This document shows, piece after piece, positions 54,572 through 63,221 of a stretch of 64,000 nucleotides of DNA. The stretch comes from Candidatus Accumulibacter sp. ACC003 (GTDB lineage Bacteria > Pseudomonadota > Gammaproteobacteria > Burkholderiales > Rhodocyclaceae). The stretch covers positions 124,001 through 188,000 of the forward strand of contig NZ_CAJQTX010000007.1 of assembly GCF_907163085.1 (NCBI RefSeq), written 5' to 3'. The position numbers were made by a program, and so were the translations under genes. Under the pieces are notes generated by a model. It saw nothing but the letters and a program-made list of their open reading frames with translations, was not told the origin of the DNA and did no database searches. The stretch's first letter is position 1. The number at the start of each line of letters is the position of its first letter.

Positions 54572-55053
54572 GAGCGTCCCTGGCTGGATTCGTGGTCGTG
54601 CAGCAGCACATCGGCCTGGCGCTGCTCGTCGGCGGTCAAGGGCGTGTCCTTGATCGCCAGATCGCGGCGGCGCAGGTAGAGAACCAGCCCACCAAGTCCC
54701 AGCACGAACAGCAGCCCGGGACCAAACCACAGCAGCAAAGTGCTTCCCTTCAAGGGTGGCCGATAGCGGACGAAGTCACCATAGCGGCTGACCATGAATT
54801 CCATGATTTCGTTGTCGCTCTTGCCGTCATGGATCAGCGTCCGGATCTCGCGGCGCAAGTCGTTGGCCAGTTCCGCGTGCGAGCCGGCGAGCGACTCGTT
54901 CTGGCAGACCAGGCAGCGTAACTCGGAGGAAATGGCGATCAGGCGTTTCTCGGTCAGTTCGTCGTCGGCGAGCGGCTTGGCTTTACCGGCGTGCGTCGCC
55001 TGCCCGGCGATGGCCGCCATGGCGAGCAGCAGGAGCATCAGTGCGCGCCTCAT
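54568..55053 (-). CDS. ccmH: Cytochrome c maturation protein CcmH/CycL
   Basis: CcmH keeps the CxxCH cysteines of apocytochrome c reduced. The 161-residue protein has a signal peptide (LMLLLLAMAAIAGQATHA), the RCLVCQNES motif with Cys47 and Cys50, the helical EIRTLIHDGKSDNEIMEFMVSRYGD-type region seen as EFMVSRYGDFVRYRPPLKG, and a C-terminal membrane helix (LLLWFGPGLLFVLGLGGLVL). It overlaps ccmG and ccmI by four bases each. In this organism CcmH and CcmI are separate proteins, unlike the fused E. coli CcmH. Confidence 0.95.
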   Translation of the reverse strand: MRRALMLLLLAMAAIAGQATHAGKAKPLADDELTEKRLIAISSELRCLVCQNESLAGSHAELANDLRREIRTLIHDGKSDNEIMEFMVSRYGDFVRYRPPLKGSTLLLWFGPGLLFVLGLGGLVLYLRRRDLAIKDTPLTADEQRQADVLLHDHESSQGRS

Positions 55054-55634
55054 TTCGACAGCTCGGCGAGCAAGGGCAGAATCTTGCTGGAGTAAATCTC
55101 GGGAGTGATCGGACCGGTGTGCTTCATGCGGATGATTCCCGCCTTGTCGATGACGTAGGTTTCGGGAACACCGTAGACGCCGTAGTCGATGCCGACGCGA
55201 CCGTCGATATCGAGCACCGACAGCGTATAGGGGTCGCCGTGCTTGCTGAGCCAGGCGCCCGCGCGTTCGACGACCATGCCTTTTTCGCTGCCGGCGGCGA
55301 CCTTGTCCATGTCGATGGCGCCGTCACCGCGCACTTCCTTGTAGTTGAGGCCGACCAGCGGCACGGTCTGGCTTTTCGCCAGTTCGACCAGCACCGGATG
55401 CTCCTGTCGGCACGAGACGCACCACGACGCCCAGACGTTGAGCAGCCAGACCTTGCCCAGCAGCTCCTTGGGCGAGAATTCCTGATCGGGCGCGTGCAGC
55501 CGCGCCAGCGAGAAGTTCGGCGCCGGCTTGCCGATCAGCGGCGAAGGAACATCGCGGGGGTTGAGGTTGAGCCCGACGGCGAGCAGGACGACCAGCACGA
55601 TAAAGCCGATCAGCGGCCAGAGAAATCTGTTCAT
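55050..55634 (-). CDS. ccmG: Thiol:disulfide interchange protein CcmG/DsbE
   Basis: CcmG is a membrane-tethered thioredoxin that supplies reductant for heme attachment. The 194-residue protein has one N-terminal helix (LWPLIGFIVLVVLLAVGLNL) and a thioredoxin fold with the active site W-C72-V-S-C75 (LNVWASWCVSCRQEHP) and the cis-Pro loop GVPETYVIDKAG. ATG 55634 is preferred to the TTG six bases earlier because GAGGAAT sits at the right distance. It overlaps ccmH by four bases and starts ten bases after ccmF ends. Confidence 0.95.
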   Translation of the reverse strand: MNRFLWPLIGFIVLVVLLAVGLNLNPRDVPSPLIGKPAPNFSLARLHAPDQEFSPKELLGKVWLLNVWASWCVSCRQEHPVLVELAKSQTVPLVGLNYKEVRGDGAIDMDKVAAGSEKGMVVERAGAWLSKHGDPYTLSVLDIDGRVGIDYGVYGVPETYVIDKAGIIRMKHTGPITPEIYSSKILPLLAELSK

Positions 55635-55644
55635 CGCCAATTCC

Positions 55645-57648
55645 TCAGGCTTTTTGCGGCAGCGATGCGCCGGCCAGAGGCGCGCTGGCGGCGCTGGCGC
55701 GCGCCTTGATCCGGTAACGGCGGTCGCTCATGGCGATCAAGCCACCGATCGCCATCAGTAAGCAGCCGCCCCAGATCCAGTCGACGAAGGGCTTGTAGTA
55801 GACGCGAACGGCCCACGCGGCTTCGGGTCTGGCCTTGTCGATCGGCTCGCCAAGCGAGACATAGACGTCGCGCAGGAAACCGGTATCGATCGCCGCTTCG
55901 GTCATCGGCATCGACGAGGCGACGTAGAAGCGTTTCTCGGGAAATATCTTCCGGACCTGGACGCCGTTCTTGATCAGGTCGATTTCGCCGACCAGCGCCC
56001 GGTAGTTCGGCCCCTGCTGCTGGCGAACGCCGTTGAAGCGGAAGGTGTAGCCGCCGACGTTGACCGTGTCGGCGATTTCCATCTTGACGTCTTTCTCTTC
56101 CTGGTAAGCGCCGACCATGCTTACTCCGATGATGAATACGGCAATGCCGATGTGCGCCAGATGCATGCCGAAGAAGCTCCGCGGTTGCCTGGCCGCGGCG
56201 CGCATGAACGGCTGGCCGGCGCGCGTCGCTTGCACGCGCTTGAAGATGTTGAGCAAGGCGCTGAGAACGATCCATGTCGCCAGCAGCAGGCACAGCGCGA
56301 CCAGCGGCTGCCACTCGCCGAGCAGCAGGGGTGTGCCGATGCCGACCAGCGCTGCCGCCAGAAACGCCCAGCGCAGCGTGCGCGCTATTTCGCCGACGCT
56401 GGCGTGCTTCCAGCGGGCAAAGGGGGCGACGCCGATCAGGAATGCCGCCGGCAACATCAGGGGCACGAAGACGGCGTCGAAGTAGGGCGGCCCGACCGAC
56501 AGCTTGCCGGCGCCCAGCGCGTCGATCAGCAAGGGGTAGAGCGTGCCGAGCAAGACCGACGCGCAGGCGACGACCAGCAGCACGTTGTTGGTCAGCAGCA
56601 GCGACTCGCGCGAGAACAGGCCGAAGCGACCGCCGAGGCCGACCTTCGGTGCCCGCCAGGCAAACAATGCCAGCGAACTGCCGATGACCGTGACCAGGAA
56701 GGCCAGGATGAAGATGCCGCGGCGCGGGTCGGTGGCAAAGGCGTGGACCGAAGTGAGGACGCCCGAGCGGACCAGGAAGGTGCCGAGCAGCGACAGCGAA
56801 AACGCCGAGATCGCCAGCAGCACCGTCCAGTTCTTGAAGCTGCCGCGCTTTTCGGTCGTCGCCAGCGAGTGCAGCAGCGCCGTGCCGACCAGCCACGGCA
56901 TGAACGACGCGTTTTCGACCGGGTCCCAGAACCACCAGCCGCCCCAGCCGAGTTCGTAGTACGCCCACCACGAGCCGAGCGCGATACCGAGTGTCAGGAA
57001 GACCCAGGCCGCGGTGGTCCACGGTCGCGACCAGCGTGCCCAGGCGGCGTCGAGCTGACCCGAGAGCAAGGCGGCGATGGCGAAGGCGAAGGCCACCGAA
57101 AAGCCGACGTAACCCATGTACAGCATCGGTGGGTGAAAGATCAGGCCAGGGTCCTGCAGCAGCGGGTTCAGGTCGCGCCCCTCTTCGGCACCCGGCAGCA
57201 GGCGGTCGAAGGGGTTCGAGGTGAATAGAATGAAGAGCAGGAAGCCGGCGGTCAGCAGTCCGAGAACGCCAAGCACGCGGGCGACCATGTGGTCGGGCAG
57301 TTGCCGGGACAGTAGCGCCACCGCCAGTGCCCACAGCATCAGCATCATCACCCACAACAGCAGCGAGCCTTCGTGGCCGCCCCACAGCGCGGCGACTCGG
57401 TACTGCAGCGGCAACAGGGTGTTCGAATGCTGGACGACGTAGATCACCGAGAAGTCGTTCTGCACGAAAGCGGTCATCAGGCAGGCGAAAGCGACCGCCA
57501 CCAGTAGCGCCTGCGCGATCGTCGCCGGGCGGGCCAGGGCAATCCATTGCGGCTGGTTGCGGTGGGCGCCGAGCAGCGACAGTGTGCTCTGCGTGAGCGC
57601 GACGCAGAGCGCCAAGATGAGCGCGAAATTGCCGAGTTCAGGGATCAT
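55645..57648 (-). CDS. ccmF: Heme lyase subunit CcmF
   Basis: CcmF is the integral-membrane core of the holocytochrome c synthetase. The 667-residue protein has many membrane helices, LALCVALTQ near the start, ALWGGHEGSLLLWV (about 88-100), HPPMLYMGYVGFSVAFAFA, the tryptophan-rich heme motif WGGWWFWDPVENASFMPWL (235-253) and LLGTFLVRSGVLTSVHAFA. Conserved histidines (His92, His172) fit heme b ligation. The C-terminal part carries a large periplasmic loop (YTFRFNGVRQQQGPNYRALV) and a last helix. Full length. Confidence 0.97.
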   Translation of the reverse strand: MIPELGNFALILALCVALTQSTLSLLGAHRNQPQWIALARPATIAQALLVAVAFACLMTAFVQNDFSVIYVVQHSNTLLPLQYRVAALWGGHEGSLLLWVMMLMLWALAVALLSRQLPDHMVARVLGVLGLLTAGFLLFILFTSNPFDRLLPGAEEGRDLNPLLQDPGLIFHPPMLYMGYVGFSVAFAFAIAALLSGQLDAAWARWSRPWTTAAWVFLTLGIALGSWWAYYELGWGGWWFWDPVENASFMPWLVGTALLHSLATTEKRGSFKNWTVLLAISAFSLSLLGTFLVRSGVLTSVHAFATDPRRGIFILAFLVTVIGSSLALFAWRAPKVGLGGRFGLFSRESLLLTNNVLLVVACASVLLGTLYPLLIDALGAGKLSVGPPYFDAVFVPLMLPAAFLIGVAPFARWKHASVGEIARTLRWAFLAAALVGIGTPLLLGEWQPLVALCLLLATWIVLSALLNIFKRVQATRAGQPFMRAAARQPRSFFGMHLAHIGIAVFIIGVSMVGAYQEEKDVKMEIADTVNVGGYTFRFNGVRQQQGPNYRALVGEIDLIKNGVQVRKIFPEKRFYVASSMPMTEAAIDTGFLRDVYVSLGEPIDKARPEAAWAVRVYYKPFVDWIWGGCLLMAIGGLIAMSDRRYRIKARASAASAPLAGASLPQKA

Positions 57649-57672
57649 GAGCGTATCGTCCGTAGGTCCGCG

Positions 57673-58152
57673 TTATTGCGTGACGGTCTTGCTGGCGGCT
57701 TCTGCCGCGGCCTTGTTGGCCGCCGCCCGCTGGTGCGCGTCGCCGACGGCCTTGGCAGCTTCCGGCGGCATGTAGTTTTCGTCGTGTTTGGCGAGCACCT
57801 CGGAGGCGGCGAAGATGCCGCCTTCGCCGAGTTTGCCTTGCGCGACGACGCCTTTGCCTTCGCGGAAGAGGTCCGGCAGGATGCCGCGGTAGGCGACGGT
57901 CATCTCCTGGTCGGTGTCGGTGACGACGAAACGCATCGTCACGCCGTCGGCCTGCCGCTGCAAGGAGCCTTCCTTGACCATGCCGCCGATGCGGAAACTC
58001 TTGCCGCTGGGTGCTTCACCGGCGGCGACCTGCGTCGGCGAAAAGAAGAACACCAGATTGCTCTGAAAGGCATTGAGCACCAGCATCGCGGCGACGCCAA
58101 GAATGACCAGACCGCCGACGATCAGCGCCAGGCGTTTGTGACGAGGTTTCAA
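57673..58152 (-). CDS. ccmE: Heme chaperone CcmE
   Basis: CcmE carries heme covalently from CcmABCD to CcmF. The 159-residue protein has an N-terminal anchor ([20 protein letters not shown]), an OB-fold beta barrel ([52 protein letters not shown]) and the heme site His123 with Tyr127 in [13 protein letters not shown]. An Ala/Lys-rich tail follows. It overlaps ccmD by four bases; ccmF starts 24 bases downstream. Confidence 0.96.
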   Translation of the reverse strand: MKPRHKRLALIVGGLVILGVAAMLVLNAFQSNLVFFFSPTQVAAGEAPSGKSFRIGGMVKEGSLQRQADGVTMRFVVTDTDQEMTVAYRGILPDLFREGKGVVAQGKLGEGGIFAASEVLAKHDENYMPPEAAKAVGDAHQRAAANKAAAEAASKTVTQ

Positions 58153-58367
58153 TCGTTTCTCCTGCGGCCAGCGGCGCTGCGCGATCGGCTGGCTTCGCCG
58201 CTCTCGGCACGGTACTGGCGTCGCAAACGTTCAACAAGTGTCCTGCGACCACGCAACACCAGGGTCGGTTCCGCTACCATCAGCAGCGCCATCACCAGCA
58301 GCGAGCCCCAGACGTAGAGGCCGTGGTTGCCCATCGCCAGAAAATCGCCAAAGCTGTTCCAATGCAC
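58149..58367 (-). CDS. ccmD: Heme exporter protein CcmD
   Basis: CcmD is the tiny membrane protein that helps release holo-CcmE from the CcmABC complex. The 72-residue protein has the family pattern: [20 protein letters not shown] with a single membrane helix ([20 protein letters not shown]) followed by a basic cytoplasmic tail ([16 protein letters not shown]). It starts four bases after ccmC ends and overlaps ccmE by four. Confidence 0.93.
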   Translation of the reverse strand: MHWNSFGDFLAMGNHGLYVWGSLLVMALLMVAEPTLVLRGRRTLVERLRRQYRAESGEASRSRSAAGRRRND

Positions 58368-58371
58368 GTTC

Positions 58372-59121
58372 TTACTCCTGGTTGGTGAGCAGCGCGCGCA
58401 CCCAATCGGTGTGTCGCTCGCGTTCGAGCATGATCGTTCGCACGCGCATCAGGGCGACGGCAATGCTGTACATCCAGCACGCCAGCGCGCACAGCAGCAT
58501 CCCCCAGAGCATCATCGCGGCCATGCTCGGCGCCTTGGTCAGACTGACCGAAGCACCCTGGTGCAGGGTGTTCCACCACTTCACCGAAAAATAGATGATC
58601 GGGATGTTCACGACGCCGACCAGCGCCAGGATCGCGCCGGCCTTGTCGGCGCGGCGCGGGTCGTCGATCGCCGCCTGCAGGGCGATGAAGCCGATATACA
58701 GGAAAAGCAGGATCAGCTCGGACGTCAGGCGCGCATCCCAGACCCACCAGGCTCCCCACATCGGCTTGCCCCACAGGGCGCCGGTCCACAGCGAGAGGAA
58801 AGCGAACAGCGCGCCGGTCGGCGCCAGTGCCGAGGCCATCATTCCCGACAGGCGGATGTTGAACGCCAGCCCGAGGCCGGCCCAGAAGGCCATCACCAGA
58901 TAGATGAACATCGACAGCCAAGACGCCGGCACGTGCAGGAAGATGATCCGGTAGCCCTCGCCCTGCTGCGCGTCGGTCGGCGCCAGCAGAAAGCCGATGC
59001 TCAGTCCGGCGACGCCGAACAACGCGGCGAGCGCCCAGAACCACGGGATCAGCTTGCCGGCAAGCGGGTAGAAGCTTTGCGGACTGGCGTACTTGAACCA
59101 GTTGATCAAGCCGTTGCTCAT
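58372..59121 (-). CDS. ccmC: Heme exporter protein CcmC
   Basis: CcmC places heme on CcmE in the periplasm. The 249-residue protein has six membrane helices, FLHVPASWLSM with the heme-ligand His63, and the WWD-type signature GKPMWGAWWVWDARLTSE (118-135), then the second conserved His region VKWWNTLHQGASVSL. A gap of 202 bases separates it from ccmB, unlike the tight spacing elsewhere in the operon. Confidence 0.96.
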   Translation of the reverse strand: MSNGLINWFKYASPQSFYPLAGKLIPWFWALAALFGVAGLSIGFLLAPTDAQQGEGYRIIFLHVPASWLSMFIYLVMAFWAGLGLAFNIRLSGMMASALAPTGALFAFLSLWTGALWGKPMWGAWWVWDARLTSELILLFLYIGFIALQAAIDDPRRADKAGAILALVGVVNIPIIYFSVKWWNTLHQGASVSLTKAPSMAAMMLWGMLLCALACWMYSIAVALMRVRTIMLERERHTDWVRALLTNQE

Positions 59122-59323
59122 CGCCGCGCCAAGGGCGTCGGTGCGCGCCGCTGGGTCGCGGCAGTGCTGATCGGATACGCTCGAGAAAGAATGGTGCTAC
59201 TGGGATACATGAGGCTTTCCACAATGAATCAGGCGGTGACGCTGTGCACGGTAACTCGCGATTCTACCGCAAGTGCTGGCGCGAGCATTTTCGATGCGCC
59301 GTCTGGCGGCTTGCGAATCGCCT

Positions 59324-59992
59324 TCATTCCAGCGCCACTCGCAAAGCCGCCGCGGTCGGCCACGGCGCGAAGAACACGCCGCCAAGCGCCAGCGCGCCAA
59401 GCAGCGACAAGTGGGCTTGCGGCCCGAGGCCGCTGACGCTGGCGTCGACCGCGCCAGCGCCGAAAATCAGCACCGGGATGTACAGCGGTAGCACCAGCAG
59501 CGACAACAGCACGCCGCCGCCGCGCACCCCCAGCGTCAGCGCCGCGCCGATGGCGCCGATTCCGGACAGCGCCGGCGTGCCAATCAGTAGCGACAGCGTC
59601 AGTACCGCCAGCGCGTCGCTCGGCAGATCGAACTGAATGCCGAGCACCGGCGCCAGCACGACCAGCGGCAGTCCGGCGACCAGCCAGTGCGCGATGACCT
59701 TGCCGAGAACGATCAAGCCCAGCGGCTGTGGCGCCAGCGCCAATTGTTCGAGCGTGCCGTCGCGGTGATCGTCGGCGAACAGCCGTGGCAGGGACAGCAT
59801 CGTCGCCAGCAGCGCGGCGACCCACAGCACGCCCGGCGCCAGCCGCCGCAGTTGATCGGGTTCTGGCCCGACGCCGAGCGGGAACAGGCTGACGACGATG
59901 ATGAAGAAGAACATCGCCGCGACGATGTCCGCCTGCCGCCGCATGGCCAATCGCAGGTCGCGGCCGATCACCGCCCGGAGAGCTCGCAGCAT
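59324..59992 (-). CDS. ccmB: Heme exporter protein CcmB
   Basis: CcmB is the ABC-transporter membrane subunit that works with CcmA. The 222-residue protein has six helices and the family features RDLRLAMRRQADIVAAMFFF near the start, LFADDHRDGTLEQLALAPQP and LPLYIPVLIFGAGAVDAS. It starts eight bases after ccmA ends. Normal length. Confidence 0.95.
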   Translation of the reverse strand: MLRALRAVIGRDLRLAMRRQADIVAAMFFFIIVVSLFPLGVGPEPDQLRRLAPGVLWVAALLATMLSLPRLFADDHRDGTLEQLALAPQPLGLIVLGKVIAHWLVAGLPLVVLAPVLGIQFDLPSDALAVLTLSLLIGTPALSGIGAIGAALTLGVRGGGVLLSLLVLPLYIPVLIFGAGAVDASVSGLGPQAHLSLLGALALGGVFFAPWPTAAALRVALE

Positions 59993-60000
59993 CGCTTCAG

Positions 60001-60642
60001 CTAGCCCCAGCCGGACGTTGCATGAGCGCCGTCAAGCGACAGTTCACGTACCGTTCCGGCGGTTACCGGCACCGCCTGGTGAGTGGTCAGGACGGCCAGT
60101 CCCCCGCGCTGCAGATGCGCGCCAATCAGTCCGGCGACAAGTTCGACGGCGGCCGCGTCGAGTGCCACGTAGGGCTCGTCGAGGACCCACAGCGCGCGTC
60201 TTTCGTTGACCAGACGGGCCAGCGCGGCGCGCCGCTTCTGCCCCTGCGAAAGGTAGCGGCAGGGCAGGTCCTCGCGGCCCAGCAGCCCGACCAGTTCGAG
60301 CGCGTCCAGCGCCGCATCGTGGTCGAGCGACTCCTGCGCCAGTTGCGCCGCCAACAGCAGGTTTTCGAGCGGCGTCAATTCTTCCTTGATCGCGTTGAGG
60401 TGTCCGAGGTAGCACAGTTCGCTACGAAACTCCTCGCCGAGCTTGCCGATCGCCCTACCGCGCCAGCGAATATCGCCGCTGGCCGCTGGCGTCAGCGCGC
60501 AGAGCATGCGCAGCAGGCTGGTTTTGCCCGAACCATTGCTGCCCTGCAGGTAGAGCATTTCGCCAGCGGCCAGCCGAAAGCTGAGGTCGGCGAACAGCCG
60601 GCGTTCGCCGCGTACGCATTCCAGATTTGAAGCTTCAAGCAT
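60001..60642 (-). CDS. ccmA: Heme exporter ATP-binding protein CcmA
   Basis: CcmA is the ATPase of the CcmABCDE machinery; it powers release of heme-loaded CcmE. The 213-residue protein has Walker [12 protein letters not shown] (34-44), the Q-loop region LCYLGHLNAIKEELTPLENL, the signature YLSQGQKRRAALARL and Walker B ALWVLDEPYVALD. First gene of the ccmABCDEFGHI operon, divergent from hupK across 172 bases that contain an FNR-type box. Confidence 0.96.
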   Translation of the reverse strand: MLEASNLECVRGERRLFADLSFRLAAGEMLYLQGSNGSGKTSLLRMLCALTPAASGDIRWRGRAIGKLGEEFRSELCYLGHLNAIKEELTPLENLLLAAQLAQESLDHDAALDALELVGLLGREDLPCRYLSQGQKRRAALARLVNERRALWVLDEPYVALDAAAVELVAGLIGAHLQRGGLAVLTTHQAVPVTAGTVRELSLDGAHATSGWG

Positions 60643-60746
60643 GCACGAGGGGATCCGGGGAAAAGACTGCGGCAGACCGAGGCAGGCAACGGCCGCGGCC
60701 AGAAGCCGCCGAGGCGGTATTGTGAACGCGGCAGTTTAGCCGCGGA

Positions 60747-60760
60747 TTGACCGAAATCAA
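60747..60760. promoter_or_regulatory. FNR/ANR-type box between ccmA and hupK
   Basis: TTGACCGAAATCAA matches the FNR consensus TTGAT-N4-ATCAA at nine of ten positions. Its centre (60753.5) is about 41 bases before the transcription start predicted from the -10 box at 60782-60787, the class II activator position for hupK-hypABF. It lies about 105 bases upstream of the ccmA start codon, so it could also act on the divergent ccm operon. Confidence 0.6.
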
Positions 60761-60781
60761 AATCGATTCAATGGCTTTTGC

Positions 60782-60787
60782 TATGGT
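60782..60787 (+). promoter_or_regulatory. Candidate -10 box for hupK-hypABF
   Basis: TATGGT, placed so that transcription would start near 60795. There is no independent -35 because the FNR box covers that region, as expected for a class II FNR promoter. Confidence 0.45.
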
Positions 60788-60814
60788 GGCGAGAAATCTT
60801 CGCGGAGGGTGATC

Positions 60815-61816
60815 GTGGAACAGGGTGTTCTGCAGCTGACTCTGAGCTGGGACCGGCGGCAAATTGTCGCCGCCGGCGTCGTTTCGACCCGGCCAGCGGC
60901 GGCGCGTGCGCTGCGCGGCCTGCCGGTCGCGCGCGTTCTCGAAGTGGTCCCCCGCGTGTTCAGCATTTGCCGTTGCGCGCAGGAAGCGGCGGCGCGTCTG
61001 GCGTGCTACGCCGCGCGCGGTCAGCGACCGGCGCCTGCGCTCAGCGCGGTACTGGCACGGGCGGTCGCCTGCGAAGCAATCGGCGAGCACCTGTGGCGCT
61101 TGTTGCTCGACTGCCCACAACTGTGCGCCCAGCCGGTTCGCCAAAGCGAGTTCCTGAGCTGGCGCAAAGGCCTGCTGGCGGTCGTCGATGAGGCGACTGC
61201 GGCGGCTTTCGGAGCGCGTCTGGCGGCCTGGCTGGATGACGAGAAGCTGCCGCTAGCCGACGCTCGAACGACGCACGCCGCGGTGCCCTTGCTGCCCTGC
61301 CTGACGGCTGCCGAATGGCGCGCGCACTTGGTCGCGGCGGCCGTTGTCGGCTTGCCCACCTTCGCTGGGCAGGTGGCCGAGACCGGCGCGCTGGCGCGGC
61401 ACGCCGAAGATCGCGCGGTGGCGGCGCTGCTCAACGGCGGGCAACGCTTGCAGGCGCGTCTGGCCGCGCGCTACGCCGATTTGCGTTGGCTGGCGCAGGG
61501 ACTCGTCGAGCCGGCGCGCCTGGCGACCTGGCTCGACGCGGCAGAACTGGCCGAAGGCGGTGGGCTGGCGCGCGTCGAAACGGCTCGTGGCACCTTGCTG
61601 CACGCCATCGAGCTCGCCGGCGAGCGCGTCGCACGCTACGTCATCGTCGCGCCGACCGAGTGGAACTTCCACCCGCAGGGCGCTTTTGTCCACGAGATCC
61701 GCGGCCGCGCGGCGCGGACGCGTGCCGAAGCCGAGCAGGCGGCTCGTCGCGTCGCCTTGTCGCTCGATCCCTGCGTGCCCTGCGAGGTGCTCGTCAAGGA
61801 ACTCGAGGATGCATGA
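60815..61816 (+). CDS. hupK: Hydrogenase expression/formation protein HupK-like
   Basis: HupK (HoxV) resembles a shrunken NiFe-hydrogenase large subunit and is thought to act as a scaffold in cofactor assembly. The 333-residue protein keeps echoes of the large-subunit cysteine motifs: SICRCAQEAAARLA (about 48-61) in place of the N-terminal RxCGxC block, and DPCVPCEVLVKEL at the very C-terminus in place of DPCxxCxxH. TEWNFHPQGAFVHEI is also large-subunit-like. GTG 60815 is chosen because GGAGG lies seven bases upstream; GTG 60809 is possible. It overlaps hypA by eight bases. No hydrogenase structural gene is in the window. Confidence 0.82.
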   Translation: MEQGVLQLTLSWDRRQIVAAGVVSTRPAAARALRGLPVARVLEVVPRVFSICRCAQEAAARLACYAARGQRPAPALSAVLARAVACEAIGEHLWRLLLDCPQLCAQPVRQSEFLSWRKGLLAVVDEATAAAFGARLAAWLDDEKLPLADARTTHAAVPLLPCLTAAEWRAHLVAAAVVGLPTFAGQVAETGALARHAEDRAVAALLNGGQRLQARLAARYADLRWLAQGLVEPARLATWLDAAELAEGGGLARVETARGTLLHAIELAGERVARYVIVAPTEWNFHPQGAFVHEIRGRAARTRAEAEQAARRVALSLDPCVPCEVLVKELEDA

Positions 61817-62150
61817 GATGTCGCTGGCCATGGGCATTCTGCAGATTGTCGAGGACGCGGCGCGGGCGCAGAGCTTTCGCCGTGTCAGGTCGGTCTTCGT
61901 CGAAATCGGCGAACTTTCGGCCGTCGAACCCGCGGCGATACGTTTCTGTTTCGACGCTGTAATCGCCGGCACGCTGGCCGAAGGTGCTGTTCTGAACGTA
62001 GTCGAGGTAGCCGGCGAAGGTTTATGTTTTAATTGCCATCAGACGGTGCCGCTTGCGGCTCGTTACGACCCCTGCCCAGCCTGCGGTGGGTACCCGGTGC
62101 AGGCGACCGGTGGTACCGAGATGCGGGTCAAGGAGCTGGAGGTTGAATAA
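61809..62150 (+). CDS. hypA: Hydrogenase nickel incorporation protein HypA
   Basis: HypA delivers nickel, with HypB, to the hydrogenase large subunit. The 113-residue protein starts with the invariant MHEMSLA, whose His2 is the nickel ligand, and has a zinc site with two CxxC pairs (LCFNCHQT and [10 protein letters not shown]). [20 protein letters not shown] is typical. It overlaps hupK by eight bases; hypB follows after 14 bases. Confidence 0.96.
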   Translation: MHEMSLAMGILQIVEDAARAQSFRRVRSVFVEIGELSAVEPAAIRFCFDAVIAGTLAEGAVLNVVEVAGEGLCFNCHQTVPLAARYDPCPACGGYPVQATGGTEMRVKELEVE

Positions 62151-62164
62151 TAAGGAGACAGGAG

Positions 62165-63220
62165 ATGTGTACGACATGCGGTTGCGGTGCCGGGGAGACT
62201 CGCATCGGCGAAAAGCGTCTGGCGGACGACTCGGACGGCGCGCACCACCAGCAGGGCCATGCGCCGCCACAGCCGGCGCTTGAGCCGGGCCGCGCCGGGC
62301 ACGCCGGGGTGAGCTACCGTGCCGTTGCCGGCGCTGACGGCGGTCATCAGCATGGCGACGGCCACTGGCACGGGCATGGCCACCGGCACGCCGATGGCCA
62401 TGAACATTCGCACCAGGAGGCGCACGCGCCGTCGCCGGCGCACGGCGACACCGCTGCCGAAGCGCCAGCGATGACCCCCTCGCGGATGCTGCAGATCGAA
62501 CGCGACATCCTGGCCAAGAACGATGGCTATGCCGCGCAGAATCGCCGTCGTTTCGAGGAGCAGGGGATCTTTGCCCTCAACCTGGTGTCCAGCCCCGGCT
62601 CGGGGAAAACCAGCCTGCTGTGTCGCAGCATCGAGCGGCTCAAGGAAAAGCTGTCGATGGCGGTGATCGAGGGCGACCAGCAAACCAGTCACGACGCCGA
62701 ACGAATCCGCGCCACCGGCGTTGCGGCGGTCCAGATCAACACCGGCAAGGGTTGCCATCTGGACGCGCACATGGTCGGGCACGCGCTGCACGAGCTGGCG
62801 CCGGCCGACGATTCGCTGCTGCTGATCGAGAACGTCGGCAATCTCGTCTGTCCTGCGGCCTTTGATCTCGGCGAGGCGCACAAGGTGGTGATCCTGTCGG
62901 TCACCGAGGGCGAAGACAAGCCGCTCAAGTATTCTGGAATGTTCCACGCCGCTTCGCTGATGCTGCTCAACAAGATCGACCTGCTGCCTTACGTGTCTTT
63001 CGACAGCGATCTGGCGATCGCCTACGCTCGACGCGTCAATCCGGGCTTGCAGGTGATCCAGCTCTCGGCGACCACCGGCGCGGGCTTCGACGAGTGGTTG
63101 GACTGGCTGAGCGCGGGTTGCGCCGCCAGCCAGGAGAAGAAAACGGCGACGATCGCGGCCCTACGGCGGCGGATCGTCGAACTTGAAGAACGGCTCGCTG
63201 GCGATGGACGGAGGCCCTGA
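62165..63220 (+). CDS. hypB: Hydrogenase nickel incorporation GTPase HypB
   Basis: HypB is the GTPase that, with HypA, inserts nickel. The 351-residue protein has the N-terminal nickel motif MCTTCGCG (Cys2, Cys5, Cys7), a His-rich nickel-storage stretch (12 His between residues 61 and 93), and the GTPase domain: P-loop [11 protein letters not shown] (142-152), [65 protein letters not shown] precedes the ATG. hypF starts one base after the stop. Confidence 0.97.
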   Translation: MCTTCGCGAGETRIGEKRLADDSDGAHHQQGHAPPQPALEPGRAGHAGVSYRAVAGADGGHQHGDGHWHGHGHRHADGHEHSHQEAHAPSPAHGDTAAEAPAMTPSRMLQIERDILAKNDGYAAQNRRRFEEQGIFALNLVSSPGSGKTSLLCRSIERLKEKLSMAVIEGDQQTSHDAERIRATGVAAVQINTGKGCHLDAHMVGHALHELAPADDSLLLIENVGNLVCPAAFDLGEAHKVVILSVTEGEDKPLKYSGMFHAASLMLLNKIDLLPYVSFDSDLAIAYARRVNPGLQVIQLSATTGAGFDEWLDWLSAGCAASQEKKTATIAALRRRIVELEERLAGDGRRP

Positions 63221-63221
63221 A

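Noticed and set aside
60771-60795. Sigma54 promoter before hupK
   Set aside because: TGGC and TTGC occur, but the GG-N10-GC spacing is not met; the FNR-type explanation fits better.
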